Of a stretch of DNA of 22,531 nucleotides, positions 1 to 8,571 are shown in pieces. Origin of the DNA: RXOA01 sp964554715 (GTDB lineage Bacteria > Bipolaricaulota > Bipolaricaulia > UBA7950 > UBA9294); assembly GCA_964554715.1 (NCBI GenBank), contig CAZKPU010000032.1, positions 1 to 22,531 on the forward strand, given 5' to 3'. The position numbers were made by a program, and so were the translations under genes. Position 1 is the stretch's first letter; each line of letters begins with the position of its first letter. The notes under the pieces are model-generated. The model saw only the letters and a program-made list of their open reading frames with translations, ran no database searches and was not told the origin of the DNA.

Positions 1-2
1 TC

Positions 3-68
3 TACGCGATCTCTGTGAGCGATGACGAGAACGCGTTCGAGACAAAGGATGTGCTTGTTAAGCACTGA
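3..68 (+). CDS. 3' end of an unidentified protein gene (partial)
   Basis: The reading frame starting at base 3 is open from the window edge and ends at TGA 66-68. It gives a 21-residue tail rich in acidic residues (ending DVLVKH). A hairpin with a T-rich tail follows about 30 bases downstream, as expected after the last gene of a transcription unit. Too little is visible to assign a family. The frame was chosen because of its protein-like composition and the terminator behind it; the other frames close earlier. Confidence 0.4.
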   Translation, partial: YAISVSDDENAFETKDVLVKH

Positions 69-96
69 CAAACGCAGCGGAGGAGCACGACGCAAG

Positions 97-140
97 CAGG
101 ACAGCTTCGGGCGGGCGAGGGAGCTGTCCTGTTCTCTTTC
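97..140 (+). terminator. Rho-independent-type terminator after the upstream partial gene
   Basis: A perfect 10-bp inverted repeat, CAGGACAGCT (97-106) and AGCTGTCCTG (122-131), encloses a 15-base G-rich loop and is followed by a pyrimidine-rich tail TTCTCTTTC (132-140). The tail is not a pure T run, so efficiency is uncertain. It separates the preceding partial gene from the peptide transporter operon. Confidence 0.55.
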
Positions 141-282
141 CAACCATGCAGTGATTCGTAAGGGGAAGAAACGCGATTTCAGCAGGGGCGAACGGTGGCC
201 GAGACGATGCCGAGACGCGCGATGCCGGAGAATAGGTGAGTTGCGATTCTTGAGATCTGGTTAGGGGTTCAGAGGGATGCTC

Positions 283-340
283 TTGCTTCAAAGATACTGT
301 ATCCATACACTGGTACTGAACAGCAGGTGGGGTTCCACCT
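283..340 (+). promoter_or_regulatory. Candidate promoter and leader hairpin of the peptide transporter operon
   Basis: A possible -35 TTGCTT (283-288) and -10 TACACT (306-311) are separated by 17 bases. Downstream, AGGTGG (325-330) and CCACCT (335-340) form a perfect 6-bp hairpin with loop GGTT in the predicted leader. The binding-protein start codon lies at 444, so the leader would be about 125 nt. The rest of the 141-443 stretch shows no convincing coding frame. The promoter call rests on box matching only. Confidence 0.3.
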
Positions 341-443
341 GAGTATCGTATCGGAGGTGAAACGCGAGCTGCACTTTGGAAAGAGACTGACAGGAGTCCA
401 AGGTTCTAGCAGTTGCGAGGGCAGGAAATCAAGGGAGGTACGA

Positions 444-2051
444 ATGAGTCGAAAGCAGATGTGGCGCGGAATGGCTTTGGTTCTGGCCGTGGCGTTCTGC
501 TTCAGTGTGGTAGGGATGAGCCAGGCGGACACCCTTACCTATCTGTTCTACGGTGAGCCAGGGGAAGCCGACCCTGCGACGGCGTATGATGCGCGTTCTT
601 CGACGCTGATCAACAACGTGTACGACCGGCTGCTCACGTATGAAGGCGATGACGCGACAACGTTCGCGCCGATGCTGGCGGAAAGCTGGGAAGTGTCGGA
701 CGATGGATTGGTGATTACGTTCCATCTTCGGCAGGATGCGACGTTCCATGACGGCTCCCCGGTGACGGCGGAAGCCGTGCGCTACTCCTTCAACCGTGTG
801 CTGACCATGAACCAGCCGCCGGCGTGGATGTTGGCTCAGATGATGGATCTGGACAGCACGCAGGTCGTTGACGAGTACACCGTCGAGGTTCACCTGACGC
901 AGGCGTACGCCGCCGCATTGGGCGTGCTGACGCACTCTGTGGCGTCCATCGTCAATCCGGCTGTGGTCGAAGCCAACGGTGGGGTTGTGGCGGATCAAGA
1001 GAACATCTGGATGAACCAGAACGAGGGCGGCGCGGGCTCGGGAGCGTACATGCTCGAGGAGTGGATCCCGAACGAGCGGCTGACGTTCACTCGGTACGAT
1101 GGCTACTGGGGCGATGTGGCGCTCACCGAGACGATCGAGTGCCCGATCGTGCCGGAAGTCGGGACGCGCGTTCTCATGCTGCTTGCGGGAGATGCAGACG
1201 TTCACGACTACTTCCCGGAAACCAACGTCATGGATGTTGAAGATGCAGAGAACCTCACCGTGTTGACGCCTCCAACCTTCAACATCGACTTCGTGGCGCT
1301 TGGCTGCCGCGGACCGATGGCCGAGAAAGCAGTCCGCCAAGCCGTCTCGTATGCGTTCCCCTATGACATCGTCTTGGAGTTCGTCTATCAAGGGCTTGCC
1401 GTCCCGTCCACCGGACCGATTCCGGCCGGGATGTTCGGCTATGTGGACCCGGCGGCGGACATGCGGTACTCGCACAATATCATCCGCGCGAATCGGATTC
1501 TCGATGACGCAGACTGGGCCTGGCCCGGAGAAGCGGGACAAGGCTACCGCGTGAAGGACGGCGTCGAACTCGGCATGGAAGTCCTGGTGCCGATCGGCGA
1601 AGAAGTGAAGATGCAGGAAGCGCTGCTCTGGCAGGACAGCCTGAGCCAGATCGGCTTCAACCTGCAGATCCGCGAAATCGTCTACGCGATTATGTACCGG
1701 ACGGTTCGAAACCACGAGACAGACGGCATCATGACCGGCTGGCTTCCGGACTACGCCGATCCGGACAACTATGTCGACGCGATCTGCAACTCCGGCAACG
1801 CGGACGCCATCTACGGGAACGAATACAGCAGCCCGGACATGGATGCGCTGATCCTGGCGGCCAAGTCGGAGCCCGATGTCGCGACACGTGCGGACATGTA
1901 CCGGCAGATCCAGGAGCTTTCGTTCGAGGATGCGCCGTACGTCTGGGTTGCCCAGCGTGCGAACGTGATCGTCCTTGGCGAGGGAGTCGAGGGGTTCTAC
2001 TACAACCCGATCCTGCCGATCAACTTCGCAACGCTCTCCAAGAGCGAATAA
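444..2051 (+). CDS. Dipeptide/oligopeptide ABC transporter substrate-binding protein (SBP_bac_5 family)
   Basis: A 535-aa extracytoplasmic binding protein that should deliver peptides to the two permeases encoded just downstream. Residues 1-28 form a signal peptide (basic start, hydrophobic core, likely cut after SQA); there is no lipobox, so it is probably soluble or held by the uncleaved segment. The mature part begins in family style with the GEPGEADPATAYDARSS region and contains the usual LAESWEVSDDGL and FHDGSPVTAEAVRYSFNR motifs; the length is normal for DppA/OppA. ATG 444 is preferred over the upstream in-frame start at 327 because AAGGGAGGT (431-439) sits ahead of it and the signal peptide begins there. 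A hairpin follows the stop, as often seen where the binding protein must be made in excess over the permeases. Peptide specificity cannot be read from sequence; the neighbouring proline-directed peptidases suggest Pro/Hyp-containing peptides. Confidence 0.92.
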   Translation: MSRKQMWRGMALVLAVAFCFSVVGMSQADTLTYLFYGEPGEADPATAYDARSSTLINNVYDRLLTYEGDDATTFAPMLAESWEVSDDGLVITFHLRQDATFHDGSPVTAEAVRYSFNRVLTMNQPPAWMLAQMMDLDSTQVVDEYTVEVHLTQAYAAALGVLTHSVASIVNPAVVEANGGVVADQENIWMNQNEGGAGSGAYMLEEWIPNERLTFTRYDGYWGDVALTETIECPIVPEVGTRVLMLLAGDADVHDYFPETNVMDVEDAENLTVLTPPTFNIDFVALGCRGPMAEKAVRQAVSYAFPYDIVLEFVYQGLAVPSTGPIPAGMFGYVDPAADMRYSHNIIRANRILDDADWAWPGEAGQGYRVKDGVELGMEVLVPIGEEVKMQEALLWQDSLSQIGFNLQIREIVYAIMYRTVRNHETDGIMTGWLPDYADPDNYVDAICNSGNADAIYGNEYSSPDMDALILAAKSEPDVATRADMYRQIQELSFEDAPYVWVAQRANVIVLGEGVEGFYYNPILPINFATLSKSE

Positions 2052-2073
2052 GCGAAAAGAGTTCTAGGATCTC

Positions 2074-2106
2074 GGGGGCTGAGGCTTCGCTTCAGCCCCC
2101 TTCTCT
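2074..2106 (+). terminator. Intra-operon hairpin between binding protein and permease genes
   Basis: GGGGGCTGAGGC (2074-2085) pairs with GCTTCAGCCCCC (2089-2100), a 12-bp stem with one G-U pair and a 3-base loop, followed by TTCTCT. It lies 22 bases after the binding-protein stop and before the permease. Known roles of such hairpins are partial termination or 3'-end protection of the binding-protein message; which applies here is inference. Confidence 0.6.
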
Positions 2107-2162
2107 GACACGTCACACACAGCGGTGAGTCTGATCCTTCCTGTGGGGTGAGGAGACGCTCG

Positions 2163-3182
2163 ATGAGACTGAGTACGTACATAATGCGGCGCATCGCGAT
2201 GCTGATTCCCGTCTTGCTCGGTGTGCTGATTCTGGTGTTCGTGATCGCCTACGTCATCCCTGCAGACCCTGCTCGAGCGTGGGCGGGGCAGCGGGCACGC
2301 GACGATCAGGTCGAGGCGCTTCGCGAGCGTTATCACTTGAACGATCCGATCCACATTCAGATCTACCACTATCTCCGGAATGTAGTTCTGCACTTCGACC
2401 TGGGTGTCTCTCCGACGACGGGGAGGCCCGTGAGGGATGACCTCAAAGCGTTCTTCCCGGCAACGTTCGAGCTTGCGCTGTTTGCGTTTCTGTTAGCGAT
2501 TGCCATGGGAATCCCGTTGGGGGTGATCTCGGCGTTACGCCGCAACAAACCCACCGACCACTTCTCGCGTGTCGTGGCGCTGGCCGGAGTGTCGACGCCG
2601 TTGTTCTGGTCGGCGCTGATCCTGCAGTTCCTGTTTTACTTCAAGTGGGATCTTCTGCCGGCGATGGGACGCTCCAGCATCGACATTACACGCTATACCG
2701 GCTTCCTCCTGCTGGACAGCATCCTCAACTGGAATTGGACCGCGTTCGGCGATGCGGCGCTGCACATGATCCTTCCGGCGACCACACTGGCGTTCTACAC
2801 GATGGGGTATCTGGTTCGCATTACTCGGGGAAGTATGCTCGAGGTGCTCGAGTCGGAGTTCGTCATCACGGCCAAAGCCAAGGGGCTACCGCGTCGCGTC
2901 GTCATCTACAGGCACGCGTTGAAGAACGCCATCATTCCTCCGCTTACGGTTTTGGGAGTGAACTTCGGATGGCTCCTGGGGGGAACGGTGCTTCTTGAGA
3001 CGATCTTCGCATGGCCGGGGATGGGAAGGTACGCAGCGGGGTCGATTGTGATGGTCGATCTGCCGGCTGTCGTCGGATACACGCTGGTGGTTGCCTTGGT
3101 GATGCTCTTGTCGAACCTGGTGGTGGACATTCTATACAGCGTCGTCGATCCAAGGGTTCGGATCGGAGGCAAGAGACAATGA
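2163..3182 (+). CDS. Peptide ABC transporter permease, DppB/OppB type
   Basis: A 339-aa inner-membrane permease subunit forming the translocation channel with the next gene product. It begins with the conserved MRLSTYIMRRIAMLIPVLLGV segment and the first membrane span; several further hydrophobic spans follow. The EAA loop that docks on the ATPases is clear (KAKGLPRRVV...HALKNAIIPPLT, about residues 238-264), and the C-terminus ends in the usual VDILYSVVDPRVR. ATG 2163 is chosen over GTG 2148 because AGGAG (2151-2155) precedes it by 7 bases. The stop overlaps the next start as ATGA (3179-3182), indicating translational coupling. Confidence 0.93.
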   Translation: MRLSTYIMRRIAMLIPVLLGVLILVFVIAYVIPADPARAWAGQRARDDQVEALRERYHLNDPIHIQIYHYLRNVVLHFDLGVSPTTGRPVRDDLKAFFPATFELALFAFLLAIAMGIPLGVISALRRNKPTDHFSRVVALAGVSTPLFWSALILQFLFYFKWDLLPAMGRSSIDITRYTGFLLLDSILNWNWTAFGDAALHMILPATTLAFYTMGYLVRITRGSMLEVLESEFVITAKAKGLPRRVVIYRHALKNAIIPPLTVLGVNFGWLLGGTVLLETIFAWPGMGRYAAGSIVMVDLPAVVGYTLVVALVMLLSNLVVDILYSVVDPRVRIGGKRQ

Positions 3183-4135
3183 TGCAAAGTAACGGGATCT
3201 TCGTTTCTCGCGCCCGCCTCGTCAGGAAGCGGCTCAATCCGCTGCTCAAAGAATGGGGACTCACGGCGTATGTTCTCCGGCACAGCATGCTGGCGGTGAT
3301 CGGTACGTTGATCGTGTTCTCGTTTGTGTTTATTGCGATCTTCGGTTCACGCCTGGCGCCTTACAATCCGACATCCACGACCATTCAGGAACGCTTCCAG
3401 CCGCCGTCCGGATCTCATCCGTTCGGCACGGACAAGATGGGGCGAGATGTGATGAGCCGGATGCTCGCGGGGGCGCAGCACAGCATCAAGGCCGGCGCAA
3501 TCGTGTTGGCGATTGCCGTTCCGATCGGCGTGCTGCTCGGGGGGATCGCCGGGTTGCTTGGGGGGTGGGTCGACGAACTGCTGATGCGGATCACCGACGT
3601 CTTCCTTGCCTTTCCCTCACTGGTGTTGGCGATGTCGTTCTCCGCTGCGCTGGGCCCGTCTCTGTTCAACGCGATGATCGCGCTGTCGATCGTTTGGTGG
3701 CCGATGTACGCCCGGCTTGTCCGCGGACAAGCGCTTGCCGTGCGCGAGACAAGCTATGTGGAAGCGGCCCGATCGCGAGGCGCGAGCAATTGGCACATCA
3801 TGTTTCGCCACATCCTCCCCAACTGCCTGTCGCCGATCCTTGTCACACTGACGATGGATATGGGCTGGGTGATTACTGCGGCAGCCGCACTGAGTTTCCT
3901 TGGATTCGGCGCACAACCGCCGATGCCCGAGTGGGGCCGGATGGTCAGCGACGGCCGGATCTACATGCTGAGTGCGTGGTGGGTCTCCGTGTTCCCGGGG
4001 CTTGGGATCGTGCTGGTCGTTCTGGGGTTCAACTTGTTGGGTGACGGGATTCGAGACGCTCTCGACCCGAAGCTGCGTCGACTAACGGAGGTGAAATGGA
4101 GCCGAAAGAAAATCTCCTCGTCGTCGAAGGGTTGA
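3179..4135 (+). CDS. Peptide ABC transporter permease, DppC/OppC type
   Basis: A 318-aa second permease subunit. It has the N-terminal membrane span and extracellular segment typical of DppC (GSRLAPYNPT, then SHPFGTDKMGRDVMSRM), further spans, an EAA loop (EAARSRGASNWHIMFRHILPN) and the conserved ending GDGIRDALDPKLRR. The start ATG 3179 overlaps the previous stop by 4 bases, with GGAGG nearby. The gene continues about 17 residues beyond the usual DPKLR ending with a basic, serine-rich tail (ending SSSSKG) that overlaps the next ORF by 40 bases, an unusually long overlap for this family. Confidence 0.93.
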   Translation: MMQSNGIFVSRARLVRKRLNPLLKEWGLTAYVLRHSMLAVIGTLIVFSFVFIAIFGSRLAPYNPTSTTIQERFQPPSGSHPFGTDKMGRDVMSRMLAGAQHSIKAGAIVLAIAVPIGVLLGGIAGLLGGWVDELLMRITDVFLAFPSLVLAMSFSAALGPSLFNAMIALSIVWWPMYARLVRGQALAVRETSYVEAARSRGASNWHIMFRHILPNCLSPILVTLTMDMGWVITAAAALSFLGFGAQPPMPEWGRMVSDGRIYMLSAWWVSVFPGLGIVLVVLGFNLLGDGIRDALDPKLRRLTEVKWSRKKISSSSKG

Positions 4136-5100
4136 AAACCCAGTTCTTCACGTACGGAGGTGTCGTAGAGGCATTGGACGGGGTTGACTTCGAGGTTCGC
4201 CGGGGAGAAACCTTCGGATTGGTTGGGGAAAGCGGATGCGGCAAGTCGGTGACCGCTACATCGGTTCTCGGCTTGGTTGCCAAGCCGGGACGGGTCATCG
4301 AGGGCCGGATTCTCCTGAACGACCAGGATCTCCTACAGATGTCAGCGAAGGAGATGAACCGGATCCGCGGATCGAAGATGGCGATGATCTTTCAGGATCC
4401 GACAAGCTCCCTCAACCCTCTGTTTCGTGTCGGGTATCAAGTGGCCGAGCCGTACATCTATCACCAGAACCGCCGGAAACGTCGCGCACTCAAGGACGCC
4501 ATGCGGATGCTCGAGAAAACTGGACTGCCGGACGCCGAGGAAAAAGCGAAGAACTACCCGCATGAACTCTCCGGTGGGATGCGGCAGAGAACGATGATCG
4601 CCATGGCGCTAACCTGTGAGCCGGAGCTTCTGATTGCGGATGAGCCCACAACGAACCTCGACGTCACGATCGAACGTCAGATCCTTGACTTGGTTGCGGA
4701 TCTCAAGAGGGACTTCTCGGCGTCGGTGCTGTGGATCACGCATGACATGGCGATTGTCGCGCAGCTGTGCGATCGGGTTGGGGTGATGTACGCGGGGAAC
4801 ATCGTCGAGAAGACGGATGTGAGGTCGTTGTTCCGCAATCCGAAGCATCCGTATACCGTACGGCTGCTGCGAGCGATCCCTTCTTCGGTCAGCACGGCGG
4901 ATGAGCTCGAGGAGATCCCCGGCTCGGTGCCCCGGCTGATCCATCCGCCTACAGGATGCCGTTTCCATCCGCGCTGTGATCACGCCATGGAGATTTGCAG
5001 TCAGCTCAAGCCGGTCGCGCGCGAGATCGAGCCGGGACACCTTGTGGCCTGCCACCTGTACAACGAGGGGGGTGAGACCGATGGCGGAGACGTTGTTTGA
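4096..5100 (+). CDS. Peptide ABC transporter ATP-binding protein, DppD/OppD type
   Basis: A 334-aa cytoplasmic ATPase that pairs with the following ATPase to drive uptake. Visible motifs: Walker A GESGCGKS at residues 44-51, Q-loop FQDPTSSLNP, signature LSGGMRQR at 158-165, Walker B LLIADEP with Asp182-Glu183, and switch histidine in WITHD. The C-terminal peptide-transporter extension has the cysteine-containing GCRFHPRC motif. The start follows ACGGAGGTGAA closely and lies inside the permease gene's tail. A small oddity is PTTNLDVT where PTTALDVT is usual, not expected to affect catalysis. Confidence 0.94.
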   Translation: MEPKENLLVVEGLKTQFFTYGGVVEALDGVDFEVRRGETFGLVGESGCGKSVTATSVLGLVAKPGRVIEGRILLNDQDLLQMSAKEMNRIRGSKMAMIFQDPTSSLNPLFRVGYQVAEPYIYHQNRRKRRALKDAMRMLEKTGLPDAEEKAKNYPHELSGGMRQRTMIAMALTCEPELLIADEPTTNLDVTIERQILDLVADLKRDFSASVLWITHDMAIVAQLCDRVGVMYAGNIVEKTDVRSLFRNPKHPYTVRLLRAIPSSVSTADELEEIPGSVPRLIHPPTGCRFHPRCDHAMEICSQLKPVAREIEPGHLVACHLYNEGGETDGGDVV

Positions 5101-6046
5101 GTGCCGGAGCCTCTCGAAGCTGTTCCCGGTGAAGACCTTGTTCCGAACCATTGGGAACGTTCACGCCGTAGAGGATGTCGATCTCGAGATTCCCGAGGGC
5201 GGGACCGTAGGACTGGTGGGAGAAAGCGGATGCGGGAAGACCACCCTCGCTCGAACGATCCTCTTCCTGCTCGAGCCGACTTCTGGCCAGGTGGTCTATC
5301 GGGGTGAAGATCTCAACGATCTGAAACGCAAGGCGTTCCACGCGTTCCGACGAGAGACGGCGATTGTGTTTCAGGATCCGTATTCATCGCTGGATCCACG
5401 GATGTTAATTGCCGACATCGTCGGAGAGCCTTTGACCATCCATCGGATGGCGTTCGGAGAGGATCGCGACGATGCGGTGCTTGCTCTCCTCGAGAGGGTA
5501 GGGTTGAAGGCCGAACATCTGTACCGCTATCCGCACGAATTCAGCGGCGGGCAGCGGCAGCGGCTGGCGATCGCCCGCGCGCTGGCGGGCGACCCGAAAT
5601 TCATCCTGTTGGACGAAGCGACGTCAGCGCTTGACGTATCGGTTCAGGCGAAGATCCTCAACATGCTCAACGCTCTGAAACGTGAACTGCAACTGACGTA
5701 TCTGTTTATCTCGCACGACCTGAGCGTTGTGCGGCATCTCAGCGATCTGATCGGTGTGATGTACTTGGGACGCATGGTTGAGTACGGAACACGAGAACAG
5801 GTGTTCGACGATCCAACGCACCCGTATACGCGGGGTTTGCTTGCCGCCTCGCCGAGCCTCGATCCCGATGATCGGGACCGCCCGCGTGAAGTCGTGCTGG
5901 AAGGCGAGGTTCCCAGTGCGGTCGATCCTCCGTCAGGTTGCCGGTTCCATCCTCGTTGTCCGAACCGGAAACCGGAGTGCGAACGCGTCCGGCCGGAGCT
6001 GGTGGATATCGGTAATGGACATCTTGTGGCCTGTATCCCGGAATGA
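5081..6046 (+). CDS. Peptide ABC transporter ATP-binding protein, DppF/OppF type
   Basis: A 321-aa second ATPase of the peptide importer. Walker A GESGCGKT at residues 47-54, Q-loop FQDPYSSLDPRM, signature FSGGQRQR at about 154-161, Walker B ILLDEATSALDVS, switch histidine in ISHDL, and the C-terminal GCRFHPRCP motif are all present. ATG 5081 follows GAGGGGGGTGAG and overlaps the preceding gene by 20 bases; the open frame upstream (to 4976) lies within the previous gene and lacks family sequence. The stop overlaps the start of the small membrane protein as ATGA. Confidence 0.94.
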   Translation: MAETLFECRSLSKLFPVKTLFRTIGNVHAVEDVDLEIPEGGTVGLVGESGCGKTTLARTILFLLEPTSGQVVYRGEDLNDLKRKAFHAFRRETAIVFQDPYSSLDPRMLIADIVGEPLTIHRMAFGEDRDDAVLALLERVGLKAEHLYRYPHEFSGGQRQRLAIARALAGDPKFILLDEATSALDVSVQAKILNMLNALKRELQLTYLFISHDLSVVRHLSDLIGVMYLGRMVEYGTREQVFDDPTHPYTRGLLAASPSLDPDDRDRPREVVLEGEVPSAVDPPSGCRFHPRCPNRKPECERVRPELVDIGNGHLVACIPE

Positions 6047-6258
6047 GCGCGAAGCGAAGCCTCCGGAGGCGCAACGCGGAAGATCCGTTTGCCGATGTTC
6101 GCGGAGAGCCTCCGGCTCAGGGTCAACGCGAGCTGCCCGAGCTGTCGAAGAAGGACATCGTTGCGGTGATCATCGCGCTGTTTCAGCTGTTCATGCCGCT
6201 GGTGATCGGCGTTGTGATTGTCGGAGTGCTGGTGACGCTTCTGCTTCGCCTGAGGTAA
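6043..6258 (+). CDS. Small single-span membrane protein of unknown function
   Basis: A 71-aa protein with a basic N-terminus (SAKRSLRRR), a charged/proline-containing middle, and one strongly hydrophobic segment at about residues 38-67, ending in LLLRLR. It starts with a 4-base ATGA overlap with the ATPase gene and ends 21 bases before the M24 peptidase, so it is almost certainly co-transcribed and translated. I do not recognise a family. Its position suggests an accessory of the transporter or a membrane tether for the peptidase, but nothing in the sequence proves either. Confidence 0.7.
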   Translation: MSAKRSLRRRNAEDPFADVRGEPPAQGQRELPELSKKDIVAVIIALFQLFMPLVIGVVIVGVLVTLLLRLR

Positions 6259-6279
6259 TCGTTGTGAAAGCTGGTTCGC

Positions 6280-7458
6280 ATGATGGAATTGGAGAGGAAG
6301 AAGGCGGCGCAAGCGTGTGATATCCTGGAAGAGCTTGGCATCGACTGTTGGATGATCTGGGTTCGAGAGACGATGCAGTTCCGAGACCCCGCGTTGCCGC
6401 TGGTTCTTGGGATGGATGTAATCTCGCCGACCGCGCTGATCTACACCAGGGACGGAGAACGGATCGCTGTTGGACAGGCGCTGGATTTGCAGGGGTTCCC
6501 CGAGGGGATGTTCAGTCGACACGTCCCGTACCAAACGGGGATTCGACAAGCGCTTCGCTCGGAGCTCCAGCGCCTTGATCCCGCGCAGATCGCCATCGAT
6601 ACAAGCGTGGAAACCGTGTCCGCTGACGGCTTGACGCACGGAATGCACAAGCTGCTGCTCGAACTTCTCGAAGGAACGCCCTATGCGGACCGGCTCATTT
6701 CGGCAACGGCTCTCATGGAACGTTTACGGGGTCGGAAGCTTCCGGAAGAGGTCGAGCGGATTCAGCATGCGGTCGACATCACCGAGCAGATTTTCGAGGA
6801 TCTCAAGCAGTTTCTGAAGCCGGGGCAAACCGAACGGGAGATTGCCGAACACGTTCGGGAACGGATGGACGTGTATCGCGTCGGTCCCTCCTGGGATGCT
6901 GCGTACTGCCCTGCGGTGGATGCGGGTCCCGACAAGACGTTCGGGCATGCCGGCCCATCGGAGAACCGAACCCGCCCCGGCCACTTGCTGCACTTCGATT
7001 TCGGTGTGTGTGCCGATGCGTATTGCTCGGACCTTCAGCGGATGTACTTCTTTGGCAGCCGCTCACAGGTCCCTGACGAAGTCCGAAAGGCGTTCGATAC
7101 GGTGAAGGAAGCGATCGCCGCCGCCGCATCGTTCCTCCGTCCGGGACGGATCGGGCACGAAGTCGACGCGATTGCGAGAGACTATGTCCGGAAGCGAGGA
7201 TACGAGGAGTACATGCACGGGCTGGGACATCAGGTCGGACGGTTCGCTCACGACGGCGGGATGCGACTGGCGCCGCAGTGGGAGCTGTTCGGAGAACGGT
7301 GCAACGGAATTGTCGATCGCGGCAATGTGTTCACGATCGAGCCCAACGTCATGACGCAGTCCTACGGTCGGGTGAGTCTCGAGGAGAACGTTGTCGTCGA
7401 AGCGGACGGTGTCAGGTTCCTCTCCACGCCGCAGCGTGAGCTGATCTGCCTCGGCTAG
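6280..7458 (+). CDS. M24 family metallopeptidase, Xaa-Pro dipeptidase/aminopeptidase type (first copy)
   Basis: A 392-aa cytosolic peptidase with a creatinase-like N-terminal domain (about 1-150) and a pita-bread catalytic domain. The dinuclear metal site is complete: Asp240, Asp251, His317 (in HGLGHQVG), Glu354 (FTIEPNV) and Glu368 (SLEENV). His324 matches the substrate-binding histidine seven residues after the ligand. Such enzymes cleave X-Pro bonds in dipeptides or peptide N-termini. It is last in the peptide importer operon, so imported peptides are the likely substrate. ATG 6280 and ATG 6283 are adjacent; neither has a strong Shine-Dalgarno, consistent with coupling to the gene before. 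It differs markedly from the second M24 copy (HFDFG/HGLGH versus LFDIG/HGLSH). Exact specificity (prolidase, aminopeptidase P or other M24B) is not determinable. Confidence 0.85.
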   Translation: MMELERKKAAQACDILEELGIDCWMIWVRETMQFRDPALPLVLGMDVISPTALIYTRDGERIAVGQALDLQGFPEGMFSRHVPYQTGIRQALRSELQRLDPAQIAIDTSVETVSADGLTHGMHKLLLELLEGTPYADRLISATALMERLRGRKLPEEVERIQHAVDITEQIFEDLKQFLKPGQTEREIAEHVRERMDVYRVGPSWDAAYCPAVDAGPDKTFGHAGPSENRTRPGHLLHFDFGVCADAYCSDLQRMYFFGSRSQVPDEVRKAFDTVKEAIAAAASFLRPGRIGHEVDAIARDYVRKRGYEEYMHGLGHQVGRFAHDGGMRLAPQWELFGERCNGIVDRGNVFTIEPNVMTQSYGRVSLEENVVVEADGVRFLSTPQRELICLG

Positions 7459-7476
7459 CCGGATCGATGGCCTGCT

Positions 7477-8571
7477 CTAGGACTCGACATCCAGCTCGAT
7501 CAAGCGATCCTTGGGAAAGCTGCTCAGGAGTTCGCATCCTGTGTCGGTGATCGCGAGCAGGTCCTCGATGCGGATTCCTCCCTCGTCGGGCAGATAGATC
7601 CCCGGCTCGGCGGTGCAGACCATCCCCGGCTGATAGGCGGTGACAGCGTTGAGTCCTTCCGACATCGGGAGTTCGTGGACCTCGATCCCCACGCCGTGGC
7701 TCAATCCGTGCGGGTAGAACTCGGCGTATCCGGCGTCAGCGATGACGTCTTTCGCCGCTTGATCCACTTGCGGACCGGAGACTCCGGGGGCGAACGCATC
7801 GAGGCCCGCTTGGTTGGCGTTCAACACCACTTCGTAGATCTCCTTCCATCTGGGTGATGCGGGGCCGACAGAAACGACACGGGTGATGTCGCTGCAGTAG
7901 CCGTCGAACTTCGCGCCGATATCGAAGAGGAGCAAATCGCCCGCGCGAATCGGGCGGCTATCGGGGCGATGATGAGGAAGGGCGCTGTTCTCGCCGGCAG
8001 AGACAATCAGGTCGAACGCAAGACCTTCGGCTCCGCGGGTTCGCATCTCGCATTCGAGTTGCCATGCGATCTCCGCTTCGGACTGCCCCAACTGCAGATC
8101 CTGCAGGACCTGGGCAAGCGATTCCTCGGTAATCACGGTGGCGCGACGGATCGCTTCGATCTCGCTTGGCTGTTTGACGGCGCGGACGTGGTTGATCGGA
8201 TCCTCTTCGATGACAAGCTCGGCCACGTTTGCCGCCTGGAGCGAGCTGACGGTGAAATACCCCATCCGGCGCGCGGCAAACGCCACACGCTTCGGGCCGT
8301 GTTTTCGGATGAGTGCACCGATTTCCTTCTGGTACTCCCAGCCGAGAAGCTGCCAATTCAGGTGTGGCGCCGCTTGCCGAGCCATCCCGATATTGGTCGC
8401 AGACGCGTAGGCGTGAACGCCTTTCGGCGTGATCAACAGAACGCCGAACCCCGGATACCCGGTGAGATAGAACATCGACGCTCCATCCGGATCGGTTCCT
8501 TCCAGATGAACGACAAGAAACGCATCGGCGTCAACCCGCTGCAGCAGCTTCGCACATCGCTCTTCGAACAC
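7477..8571 (-). CDS. M24 family Xaa-Pro dipeptidase/aminopeptidase (second copy, PepQ-like)
   Basis: A 364-aa peptidase with a creatinase-type N-terminal domain followed by a full M24B catalytic domain. Metal ligands: Asp217 (LLFDIGAKF), Asp228 (CSDITR), His292 (HGLSHGVG), Glu322 (TAEPGIY) and Glu336 (RIEDLL). The architecture and motif spelling match the common 350-360-aa PepQ-like Xaa-Pro dipeptidases. The start is GTG 8571: a stop codon lies three codons upstream in frame, and AAGGAG precedes GTG by 9 bases. It lies downstream of the epimerase in the same direction (126-base gap with no evident terminator), so the two probably form an operon. It converges tail-to-tail with the first M24 gene across 18 bases. 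Confidence 0.87.
   Translation of the reverse strand: MFEERCAKLLQRVDADAFLVVHLEGTDPDGASMFYLTGYPGFGVLLITPKGVHAYASATNIGMARQAAPHLNWQLLGWEYQKEIGALIRKHGPKRVAFAARRMGYFTVSSLQAANVAELVIEEDPINHVRAVKQPSEIEAIRRATVITEESLAQVLQDLQLGQSEAEIAWQLECEMRTRGAEGLAFDLIVSAGENSALPHHRPDSRPIRAGDLLLFDIGAKFDGYCSDITRVVSVGPASPRWKEIYEVVLNANQAGLDAFAPGVSGPQVDQAAKDVIADAGYAEFYPHGLSHGVGIEVHELPMSEGLNAVTAYQPGMVCTAEPGIYLPDEGGIRIEDLLAITDTGCELLSSFPKDRLIELDVES

Noticed and set aside
429..1715. Long open frame (428 codons) on the minus strand opposite the peptide-binding protein
   Set aside because: His/Arg-rich composition with no domain; it is the antisense shadow of a high-GC gene with clear family motifs on the plus strand.
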